Origin: JAICLK01 sp963742655
Lineage (GTDB): Bacteria > Patescibacteriota > Saccharimonadia > Saccharimonadales > UBA4665
DNA length: 64,000 nucleotides
Assembly: GCA_963742655.1 (NCBI GenBank)
Contig: CAVUMM010000008.1
Coordinates: 372,001 to 436,000, forward strand
Direction of reading: 5' to 3'
Shown here: positions 16,338 through 24,662 of the stretch, one piece after another
How positions within the stretch are numbered: position 1 is the first letter of the stretch
How the letters are laid out: every line of letters begins with the position of its first letter
Position numbers and translations under genes: made by a program
Notes under the pieces: model-generated
What the model was told of the DNA's origin: nothing
What the model saw: only the letters and a program-made list of their open reading frames with translations
The model's database searches: none

Positions 16338-16895
16338 ATGAAACCAAAAGACCAACTCGGCTTCAGCGCACTTGAATCTTTACTTATCCTTATAATTATT
16401 GCCACCATTAGTGCGACGGGCTGGTTCGTTTGGCTTAGCGTTCAGAAGACAAATAAAACGAATAATCAGGCAGTCGTTGATTCGCAATCGAATACGAAGT
16501 CCGATACATATAAAAACGGCATTGTAACATTCAGGCATGCTTCGCAATTCTCGGACGCAAAAAGAAAAGAAATATTGGCTAAAGTAGCCGATCCATTGAT
16601 ATATTATGAAAAAACCGATCTAAAATCTGATTTGACCGAAGTTGTAATTGACTTGGGTAAAGGGCCTGATAACAAAACGTTTTCAGCAAAATATGGATAC
16701 TCGCTTTCCGAAGTGCATCCGTCGGGAAGCAAATTTGGACAAGGTATTGGCTATGTTCTCGGTGAAAACGGCAAAATTGATTACTGGGTTCCGCAATTGT
16801 GTGATGACGGCGGCTGTGTGCAATATCCTGCCGATTTCAAACAAAAATATCCGGCCAATTACCAGGCGTATATAGACTCTCAAAGCGCGAAGTAA
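16338..16895 (+). CDS. Prepilin-like secreted protein
   Basis: A 185-residue protein with the same type IV prepilin leader (MKPKDQLG, then FSALESLLILIIIATISATG) and Glu at +5, followed by a polar linker (KTNKTNNQAVVDSQSNTKSD) and a globular region. One Cys pair (QLCDDGGCVQ) near the C-terminus could form a small disulfide loop, as in many pilins. The mature domain differs from its neighbour, so the pair is two pilin types and not a duplication. Shine-Dalgarno CAGGAG lies upstream. Likely exposed at the cell surface. Confidence 0.78.
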   Translation: MKPKDQLGFSALESLLILIIIATISATGWFVWLSVQKTNKTNNQAVVDSQSNTKSDTYKNGIVTFRHASQFSDAKRKEILAKVADPLIYYEKTDLKSDLTEVVIDLGKGPDNKTFSAKYGYSLSEVHPSGSKFGQGIGYVLGENGKIDYWVPQLCDDGGCVQYPADFKQKYPANYQAYIDSQSAK

Positions 16896-16922
16896 TAGAA
16901 ACCGCCATCACTTCAACGTTCT

Positions 16923-16931
16923 TGCTACAAT
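16923..16931 (+). promoter_or_regulatory. Extended -10 element directly before uvrB
   Basis: TGC-TACAAT ends six bases before the uvrB ATG at 16938, with no Shine-Dalgarno in between. This is the geometry of a leaderless mRNA. Confidence 0.5.
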
Positions 16932-16937
16932 ATATGG

Positions 16938-18902
16938 ATGTCTCCGTTCAAGCTTACGAGTGATTTTAAACCGACCGGTGACCAACCGTCAGCGATCGCC
17001 CAATTATTGGATGGGCTTCAAGGGGGCGTTAAAGAGCAAACGCTGCTGGGCGTGACTGGCAGCGGCAAGACATTCACTATGGCCAATGTTATTCAGGCCG
17101 TACAGAAACCGACGTTGGTGCTGAGCCATAACAAAACGTTGGCGGCGCAGCTATACGGCGAGTTCAAAAAGTTTTTCCCGGACAACGCGGTGCATTATTT
17201 TGTCAGCTACTTCGACTATTATCAGCCGGAAGCTTACATACCGCGTTCAGACACGTATATTGAAAAAGATTCTGCGATCAATGAAGAAATAGACCGGTTG
17301 CGGCACGCTGCCACTGATTCACTTTTGAGCAGGCGGGACGTGATTATCGTGGCCAGTGTGAGCTGTATTTACGGCATCGGCTCGGTCGAGGATTACGATG
17401 GACTTTCGATTGACGTGAAGGCTGGCGAACGGCGGGTGCGCGACAAGATGATGCGCCAGCTAACGGATATTCAGTATCAACGCAACGACATTGATTTTCA
17501 CCGCGGAACTTTCCGCGTGCATGGCGATGTCGTCGACGTGTATCCGGCAGGCGAAGAAGTCGCCTATCGAATTGAATTTTTCGGCGATGAAGTCGAACGC
17601 ATTACCAAAATCGACCCGCTGACGGGCGAAATATTATCCAAGCCGGAATCTATCAAAATATTCCCGGGCTCGCATTACGTGACGCCGTATGAAAAACTGA
17701 AAATAGCGCTCGGCCAGATCGAACAGGAACTGGCGCAGCGGCTGGAGCAGTTTAACCGCGAAGGGAAACTTTTAGAAGCACAACGATTAAATCAGCGGAC
17801 GCGCTTCGATTTGGAGATGCTCGAGGAAACCGGTTTTGTCAAAGGTATTGAAAATTACTCGCGGTATCTGACAAATCGCGAGCCGGGCGAACAGCCGGCA
17901 ACTTTGCTCGATTATTTTCCGGACGACTTTATGATGTTCGTGGATGAATCTCATATGACCATTCCGCAGGTGCGCGGCATGTATAACGGCGACCGCGCGC
18001 GCAAAGAAGTGCTGGTGGAACACGGCTTTCGGCTGCCGTCAGCACTGGATAATCGGCCGCTTACGTTTACTGAATTTGAAAAACACGTTAACCGGGCGAT
18101 TTACGTTTCAGCCACACCGGCGCAATACGAACTTTCCCGCTCGCCTGAGCCGGCGCAGCAAGTCATACGTCCGACCGGATTGCTAGACCCGCCGATCGAA
18201 GTCCGGCCGGTCGACGGCCAGATCGACGATCTGATCGCTGAGATTCGCGACACAACTGCAAAACACCAGAGAGTACTCGTAACGACGTTAACAAAGCGTA
18301 TGTCAGAGGAATTGACCGAATATTTGCAGGATATCAACCTGAAGGTCGCTTATCTGCACAGCGATGTGGATACGCTCGAACGAACCGACATTTTGCGGGA
18401 TCTGCGGCTCGGCACCTATGATGTGTTGGTCGGCATTAATTTGCTGCGCGAAGGCTTGGATCTGCCGGAAGTTTCGCTGGTGGCAATTTTGGATGCCGAC
18501 AAAGAGGGTTTCTTGCGCAGTGCGCAAGCGCTAATCCAAACCGTCGGCCGGGCCGCACGGCATGTGGATGGTCACGTCGTTATGTATGCCGATCATATCA
18601 CCGATTCAATGCGCAAAACCATGGACGAGACCACGCGCCGCCGTAAGATTCAGGAATCGTACAATATAGAACATGGAATTACCCCAACCGGAATTACGAA
18701 AGCAGTGGAAAAAGGACTTCGTCCGGATCTGCCCGAAGAAGCCAAACGCGCCAAGCTCGACCTCAAAAAAATTCCCAAGGACGAATACGGCACGCTAATC
18801 AAGGATCTGACATCGCAGATGGACCTGGCCGCCGCAAATCTGGAATTCGAAAAAGCTGCCGAACTCCGCGACATCGTTACCGATATCAAAAAGAAATTGT
18901 GA
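16938..18902 (+). CDS. uvrB: Excinuclease ABC subunit B
   Basis: DNA helicase-like subunit of nucleotide excision repair: it receives damaged DNA from UvrA, verifies the lesion and recruits UvrC. Walker A GVTGSGKT is at residues 38-45. The damage-probing hairpin segment (YFDYYQPEAYIP), the DESH Walker B-type motif (FVDESHMTIPQ) and helicase motifs IV-VI (LLREGLDLPE, QTVGRAARH) are present. The C-terminal UVR domain (LEFEKAAELRD) that binds UvrC is intact. At 654 residues it is full length. uvrA and uvrC are not in the window. Expression probably starts from the -10 box only six bases upstream. Confidence 0.96.
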   Translation: MSPFKLTSDFKPTGDQPSAIAQLLDGLQGGVKEQTLLGVTGSGKTFTMANVIQAVQKPTLVLSHNKTLAAQLYGEFKKFFPDNAVHYFVSYFDYYQPEAYIPRSDTYIEKDSAINEEIDRLRHAATDSLLSRRDVIIVASVSCIYGIGSVEDYDGLSIDVKAGERRVRDKMMRQLTDIQYQRNDIDFHRGTFRVHGDVVDVYPAGEEVAYRIEFFGDEVERITKIDPLTGEILSKPESIKIFPGSHYVTPYEKLKIALGQIEQELAQRLEQFNREGKLLEAQRLNQRTRFDLEMLEETGFVKGIENYSRYLTNREPGEQPATLLDYFPDDFMMFVDESHMTIPQVRGMYNGDRARKEVLVEHGFRLPSALDNRPLTFTEFEKHVNRAIYVSATPAQYELSRSPEPAQQVIRPTGLLDPPIEVRPVDGQIDDLIAEIRDTTAKHQRVLVTTLTKRMSEELTEYLQDINLKVAYLHSDVDTLERTDILRDLRLGTYDVLVGINLLREGLDLPEVSLVAILDADKEGFLRSAQALIQTVGRAARHVDGHVVMYADHITDSMRKTMDETTRRRKIQESYNIEHGITPTGITKAVEKGLRPDLPEEAKRAKLDLKKIPKDEYGTLIKDLTSQMDLAAANLEFEKAAELRDIVTDIKKKL

Positions 18903-18991
18903 CAAACAACAGCAGGCTTTGAAATGAAAAATGACGAAACAAATCAATAGTATATAATATTCTTAATTAGGACTAAGTATAGAAGGTTTTT

Positions 18992-19636
18992 GTGTCAAAA
19001 GGAAATCCGGGCAAGCGACGATACCACGGTGATATGGCACCATCGTCAAGGCTGAGAGGCCGAAGCGGTGATGTAGTGGCAATTCAACGTGAGATTGCCG
19101 CACGAAGCAAAAAGACTCGCGTTACGATCGGGCGGCTGTTATTGGGCCCGCCCGAACTACCGGGCTTGGCGGAGTCCCTTGTTACAATGGCCCGAGACAT
19201 TGGTTTGCTGACTAGCACCCGCCTCATAAGTCCGCTTGCCATCCGTTACACATGCAGTCGAGATCAGACAGGAGCCAAAAGAATATTAAACGATATCTTG
19301 TCACCAGCCGACAACGCTGATGGTGATCATTTTTCTGTGAACAACTTTGAATGTACAGCACTCGGCATGGATGATTGGCCCAGCCGGCAAGTAACAAGGT
19401 TCGGCATAGTTCTAAATATTAATGGGGGTATGCTGCCAAAAGAGCGTGCGCATGTTAGATCGCTATGCCACGAGGGTAACGACGACGAATATGAGATGCA
19501 TGTTCCTTTACTCGATGCCAGCGGCTCGAGATTAGTGTATTTTATGGATGAAACGCAAGCCATCCGCGAAAGCGTTGCCGGCATGCCTTTACGATTCAGC
19601 AAGCTTTGCTTGGTGCCCGGCAGCGAATCAAGTTAG
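18992..19636 (+). CDS. Unknown 214-residue protein
   Basis: Starts at GTG after AGAAGG. The N-terminal 45 residues are strongly basic (KGNPGKRRYHGDMAPSSR), which could bind nucleic acid or be disordered. The remainder is mixed alpha/beta without membrane segments and contains three scattered Cys residues. No family or catalytic motif is recognised. It stands alone between uvrB and gatC with promoters on both sides, so its role cannot be guessed from neighbours. Confidence 0.7.
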   Translation: MSKGNPGKRRYHGDMAPSSRLRGRSGDVVAIQREIAARSKKTRVTIGRLLLGPPELPGLAESLVTMARDIGLLTSTRLISPLAIRYTCSRDQTGAKRILNDILSPADNADGDHFSVNNFECTALGMDDWPSRQVTRFGIVLNINGGMLPKERAHVRSLCHEGNDDEYEMHVPLLDASGSRLVYFMDETQAIRESVAGMPLRFSKLCLVPGSESS

Positions 19637-19714
19637 GCAGTTACACGATCGTTTATTCGATTTAATCGTCCGGGATACGTAGCAAATGATATCTGGAACT
19701 ATACACACCGGTGG

Positions 19715-19723
19715 TGATATACT
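19715..19723 (+). promoter_or_regulatory. Extended -10 element directly before gatC
   Basis: TGA-TATACT ends eight bases before the gatC ATG at 19732. It drives the gatCAB operon with essentially no 5' leader and no Shine-Dalgarno. Confidence 0.55.
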
Positions 19724-19731
19724 ATTTTGCA

Positions 19732-20025
19732 ATGGCAGATCTTTCGCGTGATGATGTATTGAAATTGGCTCGTCTTGCACGGCTTGATTTGACCGATGAA
19801 GAAATCGAGCGTTACCAAAAAGAACTCACGGAAATACTGCATTATGTCGAGCAACTGCAATCCGTTGATGTAAATGGGCTCGAACCGACGAATCAAGTTA
19901 CCGGACTGACAAATGTCATGCGAAAAGACGAAGTCGTGGACTATGGTTACGCGCCGAAAGAGCTTTTGAAAAACGTGCCGTACACGCAGGATGACCACAT
20001 CAAGGTTAAGAGGATGATAGGATGA
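19732..20025 (+). CDS. gatC: Asp-tRNA(Asn)/Glu-tRNA(Gln) amidotransferase subunit C
   Basis: Small stabilising subunit of the GatCAB amidotransferase, which converts misacylated Glu-tRNA(Gln) or Asp-tRNA(Asn) to the correct amide form. The 97-residue product shows the GatC pattern LARLARLDLTDEEIERYQKE and the YVEQLQSVDVNGLEP segment that wraps around GatA. The ATG at 19732 is chosen over the longer GTG frame because the family starts here and the promoter lies just upstream. Its stop overlaps the start of a 37-codon frame (ATGA). Confidence 0.93.
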   Translation: MADLSRDDVLKLARLARLDLTDEEIERYQKELTEILHYVEQLQSVDVNGLEPTNQVTGLTNVMRKDEVVDYGYAPKELLKNVPYTQDDHIKVKRMIG

Positions 20026-20135
20026 AATTCAGTAGCTGGAAGCTGGTAGCTAGAAGCTTGGAGCGCATTGCGGCGGCAATTGCAAACTGCCATCTTCTGG
20101 CAACAAACTACTGTCCCATCAGAGGTACGGCATGA
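20022..20135 (+). CDS. 37-residue ORF bridging gatC and gatA
   Basis: This frame starts with the ATG that overlaps the gatC stop (ATGA at 20022-20025) and ends with the TGA that overlaps the gatA start (ATGA at 20132-20135). It thus couples both genes without a gap. The peptide begins MKFSSWKLVARSLERIAAAI and is amphipathic or weakly hydrophobic. Its first third is encoded by a heptamer repeat. An AGAGGT Shine-Dalgarno for gatA lies near its end. It may be a real micropeptide, or a spacer whose frame is kept open so that ribosomes reach gatA. No family is recognised. Confidence 0.45.
   Translation: MKFSSWKLVARSLERIAAAIANCHLLATNYCPIRGTA
20034..20061 (+). repeat. Imperfect heptamer tandem repeat (AGCTGGA-type, four units)
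   Basis: Four adjacent units read AGCTGGA, AGCTGGT, AGCTAGA and AGCTTGG. The period of seven shifts the frame each unit, so copy-number change would alter the coupled ORF that contains it unless it changed by three units. Confidence 0.6.
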
Positions 20136-21556
20136 GCCAGTGGTTGCCGGTTGCGGATATCGCCGCGAAGGTGCAGAGCGGGCAATTGACTGCCCGTGCT
20201 TTAGTTGATCAGTCTTTAAAGACAATTGCCGAAAAAAGCGAATACGATGCAATCATTGTTACGCTCGAAAAGCGTGCGTTAGAGCGGGCTGCTGAAATCG
20301 ACGCAAAGGTAGGGCGCGGCGATACTGTGGGCGCCCTTGCAGGCGTCCCTTTTATTGCGAAGGATAATTTTCTTGTTTTCGGCGCTGACACTACGGCTGG
20401 CAGTAACATCCTGAAGGGTTTTGAAGCGCCATATCAAGCGACCGCCATCAACCGTCTGGAAGCGGCTGGCGCGATTTGTGTTGCCAAAGCGAACATGGAT
20501 GCGTTTGCTATCGGTTCTTCAACAGAAAATAGTGACTTTTTCACGACTAAAAACCCGCATGACATGTCGCGTGTGCCTGGTGGTACTTCCGGCGGCTCTG
20601 CTACGAGCGTAGTGCTGGACATGGTCCCATTCGCGATCGGTACCGATACAGGCGGATCAATACGTCAGCCTGCAAGTTTTACCGGATGTGTCGGATATAA
20701 ACCGACGTATGGATTGGTGAGCCGCAGTGGCGTTGTGGCGGCTGCCAGCAGCACGGATGTTATCGGTCCATTGACTCGGAGCATTGAAGACGCGGCATTG
20801 GTGTTGGACGTTATGGCCGGCATTGACGCGCTCGACAGCACGACAATAAGTCGAAATCCGACAAACTATACAAAACTTGATTCGGTAATGGCGCAGAAGA
20901 AGGTCGGCGTTATTAAGGAATACATGGGTGACGGCTTGCAGCCGAGCGTGCGGCAAGTCATCGAGAAGACTGTCGATAAGCTTAAGGCTGCTGGCGCTGA
21001 GGTGCGTGAAATAAGCCTTCCAAGCCTGTCCATAGCGCTGTCGGCGTATTACATAATCATCCCGGCCGAAGAAGCAAGTAACCTCAGCCGTTACGACGGG
21101 CAACGGTGCGGTTACTCGTATTCCGAGGCCAAAGACCTTGAAGAAAGTTACAGCAAGTCACGCGGACATGGCTTCGGCAGCGAGGTCAAGCGCCGGATCA
21201 TGGTCGGTACCTACGTTTTGAGCAGCGGATACTATGACGCGTATTACAAAAAAGCGCAAACCGTTCGAACAAAACTTATTTATGAATTTAACGAAGCGTT
21301 CAAAACAGTCGAATTCCTGGTTGGCCCCACCGCACCGACAACTGCCTTTAAAATTGGCGAGAACACGAGCGATCCATTGCAGATGTACTTGGCTGACGTT
21401 ATGACGGTGGGCGTGAGTTTGGCGGGTATACCAGCGGTAAATATTCCTGCTGGCACCGGAGATGGCTTGCCGGTCGGGTTGCAAATTATGGCAGCGCAGC
21501 AACAAGATCACGCGCTGTTAAGTTTGGCAAAAACGGTTGAGGAGTTGGTCAAATGA
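20132..21556 (+). CDS. gatA: Asp-tRNA(Asn)/Glu-tRNA(Gln) amidotransferase subunit A
   Basis: The amidase subunit, which releases ammonia from glutamine for the transamidation of misacylated tRNA. The amidase signature is complete: catalytic Lys in PFIAKDNF, the first Ser in GGTSGGSATS, and the nucleophile Ser in GTDTGGSIRQPASFTG (the Ser-cisSer-Lys triad). At 474 residues it is full length. An AGAGGT Shine-Dalgarno lies six bases upstream. Its stop overlaps the ATG of the next gene (ATGA). Its presence implies that Gln and/or Asn is loaded on tRNA indirectly in this organism. Confidence 0.95.
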   Translation: MSQWLPVADIAAKVQSGQLTARALVDQSLKTIAEKSEYDAIIVTLEKRALERAAEIDAKVGRGDTVGALAGVPFIAKDNFLVFGADTTAGSNILKGFEAPYQATAINRLEAAGAICVAKANMDAFAIGSSTENSDFFTTKNPHDMSRVPGGTSGGSATSVVLDMVPFAIGTDTGGSIRQPASFTGCVGYKPTYGLVSRSGVVAAASSTDVIGPLTRSIEDAALVLDVMAGIDALDSTTISRNPTNYTKLDSVMAQKKVGVIKEYMGDGLQPSVRQVIEKTVDKLKAAGAEVREISLPSLSIALSAYYIIIPAEEASNLSRYDGQRCGYSYSEAKDLEESYSKSRGHGFGSEVKRRIMVGTYVLSSGYYDAYYKKAQTVRTKLIYEFNEAFKTVEFLVGPTAPTTAFKIGENTSDPLQMYLADVMTVGVSLAGIPAVNIPAGTGDGLPVGLQIMAAQQQDHALLSLAKTVEELVK

Positions 21557-21972
21557 ACGGCGGAGTTGGTGCGACGGTTGCGGCCGTAGTGGCCGTGGCT
21601 ATTATTTTGTTGTTGATTTTCGGGGTCGGCTTTTTACAGCGAAGGCCCCGCGTACTGAAGCGCGATTACTTTGAAAAACGCTGGAAGGAGCTCCAGGGTT
21701 TGTGCGGCAAAAAAGACACCTGGCCGCTGGCAATTATTAACGCGGACAAACTGCTCGACGAGGCTTTGCGAAAGCGACGGTTTAAGGGCAAGGCGATGGG
21801 CGAGCGATTGGTTGCGGCGCAGCGTATTTTGACGGATAACGATGCGGTTTGGTTTGGACACAAGCTGCGCAACCGTTTGGTGCACGAGGACAATGTGAAG
21901 CTGAAAGAAAAAGAAGTAAAGCAGGCGCTTCTCGGCTTCCGGCGAGCACTTAAGGACCTTGGAGCTTTGTGA
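21553..21972 (+). CDS. Membrane-anchored HEPN-like protein inside the gatCAB operon
   Basis: A 139-residue protein with one N-terminal transmembrane helix (about residues 6-28) and a helical cytoplasmic domain. That domain shows ADKLLDEALRKR followed by HKLRNRLVHE. R106-N107-x3-H111 fits the RNx3H (Rx4-6H) motif of HEPN domains, found in many RNA-cutting toxins and also in non-catalytic proteins. It overlaps gatA by ATGA and gatB by TGATG, so it is tightly coupled to amidotransferase production. Function is unknown. A role in RNA binding or as a membrane tether for the complex is inference. Confidence 0.65.
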   Translation: MNGGVGATVAAVVAVAIILLLIFGVGFLQRRPRVLKRDYFEKRWKELQGLCGKKDTWPLAIINADKLLDEALRKRRFKGKAMGERLVAAQRILTDNDAVWFGHKLRNRLVHEDNVKLKEKEVKQALLGFRRALKDLGAL

Positions 21973-23453
21973 TGATAAGTCAGGAAGTGCGGGATAAATA
22001 TCAAGCAACGATCGGCATCGAATGCCATGTGCAGCTGAAGTCAAAAACTAAGTTGTTTTCAGCCGTTGACAATGACGCGCGAGAAGCACCGGCCAACACA
22101 TTAGTGAGCCACATCGACTTCGGTTTGCCGGGCGCCTTGCCGGTGTTCAACGAGGAAGCGCTCCATTTGGCGTGCAAGGCGGCGTTTGCGCTTGATTCGG
22201 CGCCGCAGAAGTTCAGCAAATTCGATCGCAAGCACTATTTCTACCCCGATTTGCCAATGGGCTACCAGATAACCCAGTTTGACGAGCCGATAATAATCGG
22301 CGGTTCGGTTGTTATTACTATTGAAGGTGCGCAAAAGACAATCGGTATTACTCGCGCTCATTTAGAAGCGGATGCCGGCAAAAGCACCCACCCGGAGGGC
22401 AAAGATTACAGCCTGGTCGACTTGAACCGTGCCGGCACCCCGTTGCTCGAGATTGTCAGTGAACCGGATATGCACGCTGCAGCCGAAGCCAAATCGTACG
22501 CGCGCGAGTTATATCTGCGCATGCGCTACGCCGATGTTTCGGACTGCAATTTGTATTATGGCAACATGCGATTCGATGTGAACGTTTCGGTGAGCAGCAC
22601 GGAAGAACTCGGCACGCGGACTGAAACGAAAAACCTCAACAGCTTCCGTGCGGTAGAAAAAACTATCGAATACGAGATAGACCGCCAGATTGAAGTACTT
22701 GAAAAAGGCCAGACAATCGTGCAGGAAACGCGCGGCTGGAACGACGCCAAACAAAAAACTTTTTCTCAGCGCACCAAAGAGAATGCCGACGATTATCGCT
22801 ACATGCCCGATCCGGATTTGCCGCCGATCGTGCTTGGCGATGAATACATCGAAAAAGTTCGCGCGGAAATGCCTACTATGCCAAGTGCCTGGCGTGAAAA
22901 ATTAAAGCAGCTCGGACTTGACGCTTCACAGACTGACACGCTGCTCGAAGCCGAACTTGACACCGACTCAGTAAATTATCTTGCACTTATTGAACAAAAC
23001 TTGCCTGACAAGGCTTTCGCCAAGCAACTGGCCAACTGGTTTGTAAACATCGAAATTCCCATGCGTCGCGATGACGCGGTTTTGAATGAGCAAGACAACG
23101 AAGCCAGGCTCGCATTCTACGAAGCCGTGCATGAATTGGGCCAGACTGGAAAGCTGAGTTCAACCAACGCCAAAGGCTTGATTACCGATTCGCTTGCGGC
23201 CCACAATTTCCCGGCTGATGTCGCCAGACATGCCGAAGAACAGGGCTTTATTCAGGTCTCCGACGAAGGCGAAATCGCCAAAATTGTCCAACAGGTATTG
23301 GATGAAAATCCAAAGGCTGCCGAAGACGTGAAGAACGGCGAGATGAAAGCTATCGGATTCCTCGTCGGCCAAGTCATGAAAGCATCCAGGGGCAGAGCTA
23401 ACCCGAGCCTCGCACAGGAACTTATCAAGAAACACCTCGAAGTTCAAAATTAA
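21972..23453 (+). CDS. gatB: Asp-tRNA(Asn)/Glu-tRNA(Gln) amidotransferase subunit B
   Basis: The tRNA-binding and kinase subunit that activates the Glu or Asp on the tRNA with ATP before amidation. N-terminal signature IGIECHVQLKSKTKLFS, the cradle domain with DLNRAGTPLLEIVSEPD, the phospho-transfer region RYMPDPDLPP, and the C-terminal helical and YqeY-like tail are all present. At 493 residues it is full length. The start at ATG 21972 overlaps the upstream stop (TGATG). A GTG at 21969 is the alternative. It ends the operon and converges with an unknown gene. Confidence 0.95.
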   Translation: MISQEVRDKYQATIGIECHVQLKSKTKLFSAVDNDAREAPANTLVSHIDFGLPGALPVFNEEALHLACKAAFALDSAPQKFSKFDRKHYFYPDLPMGYQITQFDEPIIIGGSVVITIEGAQKTIGITRAHLEADAGKSTHPEGKDYSLVDLNRAGTPLLEIVSEPDMHAAAEAKSYARELYLRMRYADVSDCNLYYGNMRFDVNVSVSSTEELGTRTETKNLNSFRAVEKTIEYEIDRQIEVLEKGQTIVQETRGWNDAKQKTFSQRTKENADDYRYMPDPDLPPIVLGDEYIEKVRAEMPTMPSAWREKLKQLGLDASQTDTLLEAELDTDSVNYLALIEQNLPDKAFAKQLANWFVNIEIPMRRDDAVLNEQDNEARLAFYEAVHELGQTGKLSSTNAKGLITDSLAAHNFPADVARHAEEQGFIQVSDEGEIAKIVQQVLDENPKAAEDVKNGEMKAIGFLVGQVMKASRGRANPSLAQELIKKHLEVQN

Positions 23454-23460
23454 AACCGAA

Positions 23461-23982
23461 CTACGCCGCTGCAACCTGCGCAATAAATTCAAGAGTATCT
23501 AATGCATCCCGAAAAGTATCACTTTCAAAAGATAATGCGCGGTTCGGTGCCGTGACTACATCAACCACGGCGAAATTTTCTGATGTAGTTTCGCCTACCC
23601 TAAACTCTGCTTCAACATTAAATCTTATAATCGGTATTTTAGTTTCTAGCAGCTTCTCGGAATTAGCCGGATTCGGTTCGGTTACCATCATCAGTAGCTC
23701 CGAAGCTTGTCCATATCCCGGGACATCATTGCCGTATCGCAGCTTATAATAATATCTTTTTTGACCATCAAATAAATCTGGATTTTCATACCATGGAGTT
23801 TCCCATGTTTCTTGAACTGCGGATTGCAATGGATCATCCGAAGCACCATACAATTGAGCTAGCTCACACGCTCTCGCAGCAGCTTTACTGTGTTTGGGCA
23901 ATTCTTCCGCCAGAATTATCTCGATATCATACTTTTCTTTAGATAATGTGAGTAATCGCTCGGGCGGTCGTAACGGTGGCAT
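23461..23982 (-). CDS. Unknown 173-residue acidic protein
   Basis: A soluble, acidic protein with no recognised family. The N-terminal part is helical (KYDIEIILAEELPKHSKAAA). The middle carries an aromatic-rich stretch (QETWETPWYENPDLF, KRYYYKLRYG), followed by beta-rich sequence and a helical end. No signal peptide, membrane segment or metal motif is visible. It converges with gatB and is a single-gene transcript by context. Confidence 0.7.
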   Translation of the reverse strand: MPPLRPPERLLTLSKEKYDIEIILAEELPKHSKAAARACELAQLYGASDDPLQSAVQETWETPWYENPDLFDGQKRYYYKLRYGNDVPGYGQASELLMMVTEPNPANSEKLLETKIPIIRFNVEAEFRVGETTSENFAVVDVVTAPNRALSFESDTFRDALDTLEFIAQVAAA

Positions 23983-24101
23983 AGTAATGTGAATATAACA
24001 TCCGAATTAATATTTGCAAGCAAAAGCAAATTGCGCGTCTAAGGTATAATGTAGTATTCAAAAGCTATAACAATTGATTTTTCAGCCCGAATAGATTGCA
24101 T

Positions 24102-24662
24102 ATGAAACACTGGAAACGATTTGAGCCAACGAAGAAGTTCAAGCAAGGTCACCGGACAATTGTTTCAAAAACCTTTAGGCTTCCGGATGGCAGAGTACTT
24201 GAATTTGGAACATATAACCCGGAAGATAAGATTGATGTTACGACGATCGCCATAACTAAACAAAATAGAGTACTTGTATTCCGCCAGTTCAGGCCCGGCC
24301 CGGAACAAATCATGGACGAACTGCCTGGCGGCGGCGCTGACAAAATTAATGTCGACCCTAAAATTGAAGCTCTGCGCGAGCTCGAAGAAGAAACGGGATA
24401 TCACCCGGGACACGTGGAATTTTTAGGCAGACGGAATTATGACGCGTACTCAAATGCATGGCGCAACTACTACTTGGCATTGGACTGCGTGCCAACCGCC
24501 AAAGGACAGAAACTTGATCCCAACGAAATGAGCGGTGAGTTGCTGGAAATTAGTATCGACCAGTTAATCGAAAACGCTAAGACTGGCCGCATGACTGATT
24601 CTGGTGCTATACTTCTCGCATACGACAAATTATTAAAATTAAAGGAGACTAAACGCCTATGA
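24102..24662 (+). CDS. Nudix hydrolase, ADP-ribose pyrophosphatase type
   Basis: A 186-residue Nudix protein. VFRQFRPGPEQIMDELPGGG is characteristic of the ADP-sugar pyrophosphatase group, where it precedes the Nudix box. The box continues to ALRELEEETGY at about residue 100, with all metal-binding Glu present. It probably cleaves ADP-ribose or another nucleoside-diphosphate sugar to AMP/NMP and sugar phosphate. ATG at 24102 is preferred over a TTG six bases upstream. Its stop overlaps the galU start (ATGA), a meaningful link because GalU makes nucleotide sugars that such a hydrolase could remove. Confidence 0.87.
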   Translation: MKHWKRFEPTKKFKQGHRTIVSKTFRLPDGRVLEFGTYNPEDKIDVTTIAITKQNRVLVFRQFRPGPEQIMDELPGGGADKINVDPKIEALRELEEETGYHPGHVEFLGRRNYDAYSNAWRNYYLALDCVPTAKGQKLDPNEMSGELLEISIDQLIENAKTGRMTDSGAILLAYDKLLKLKETKRL

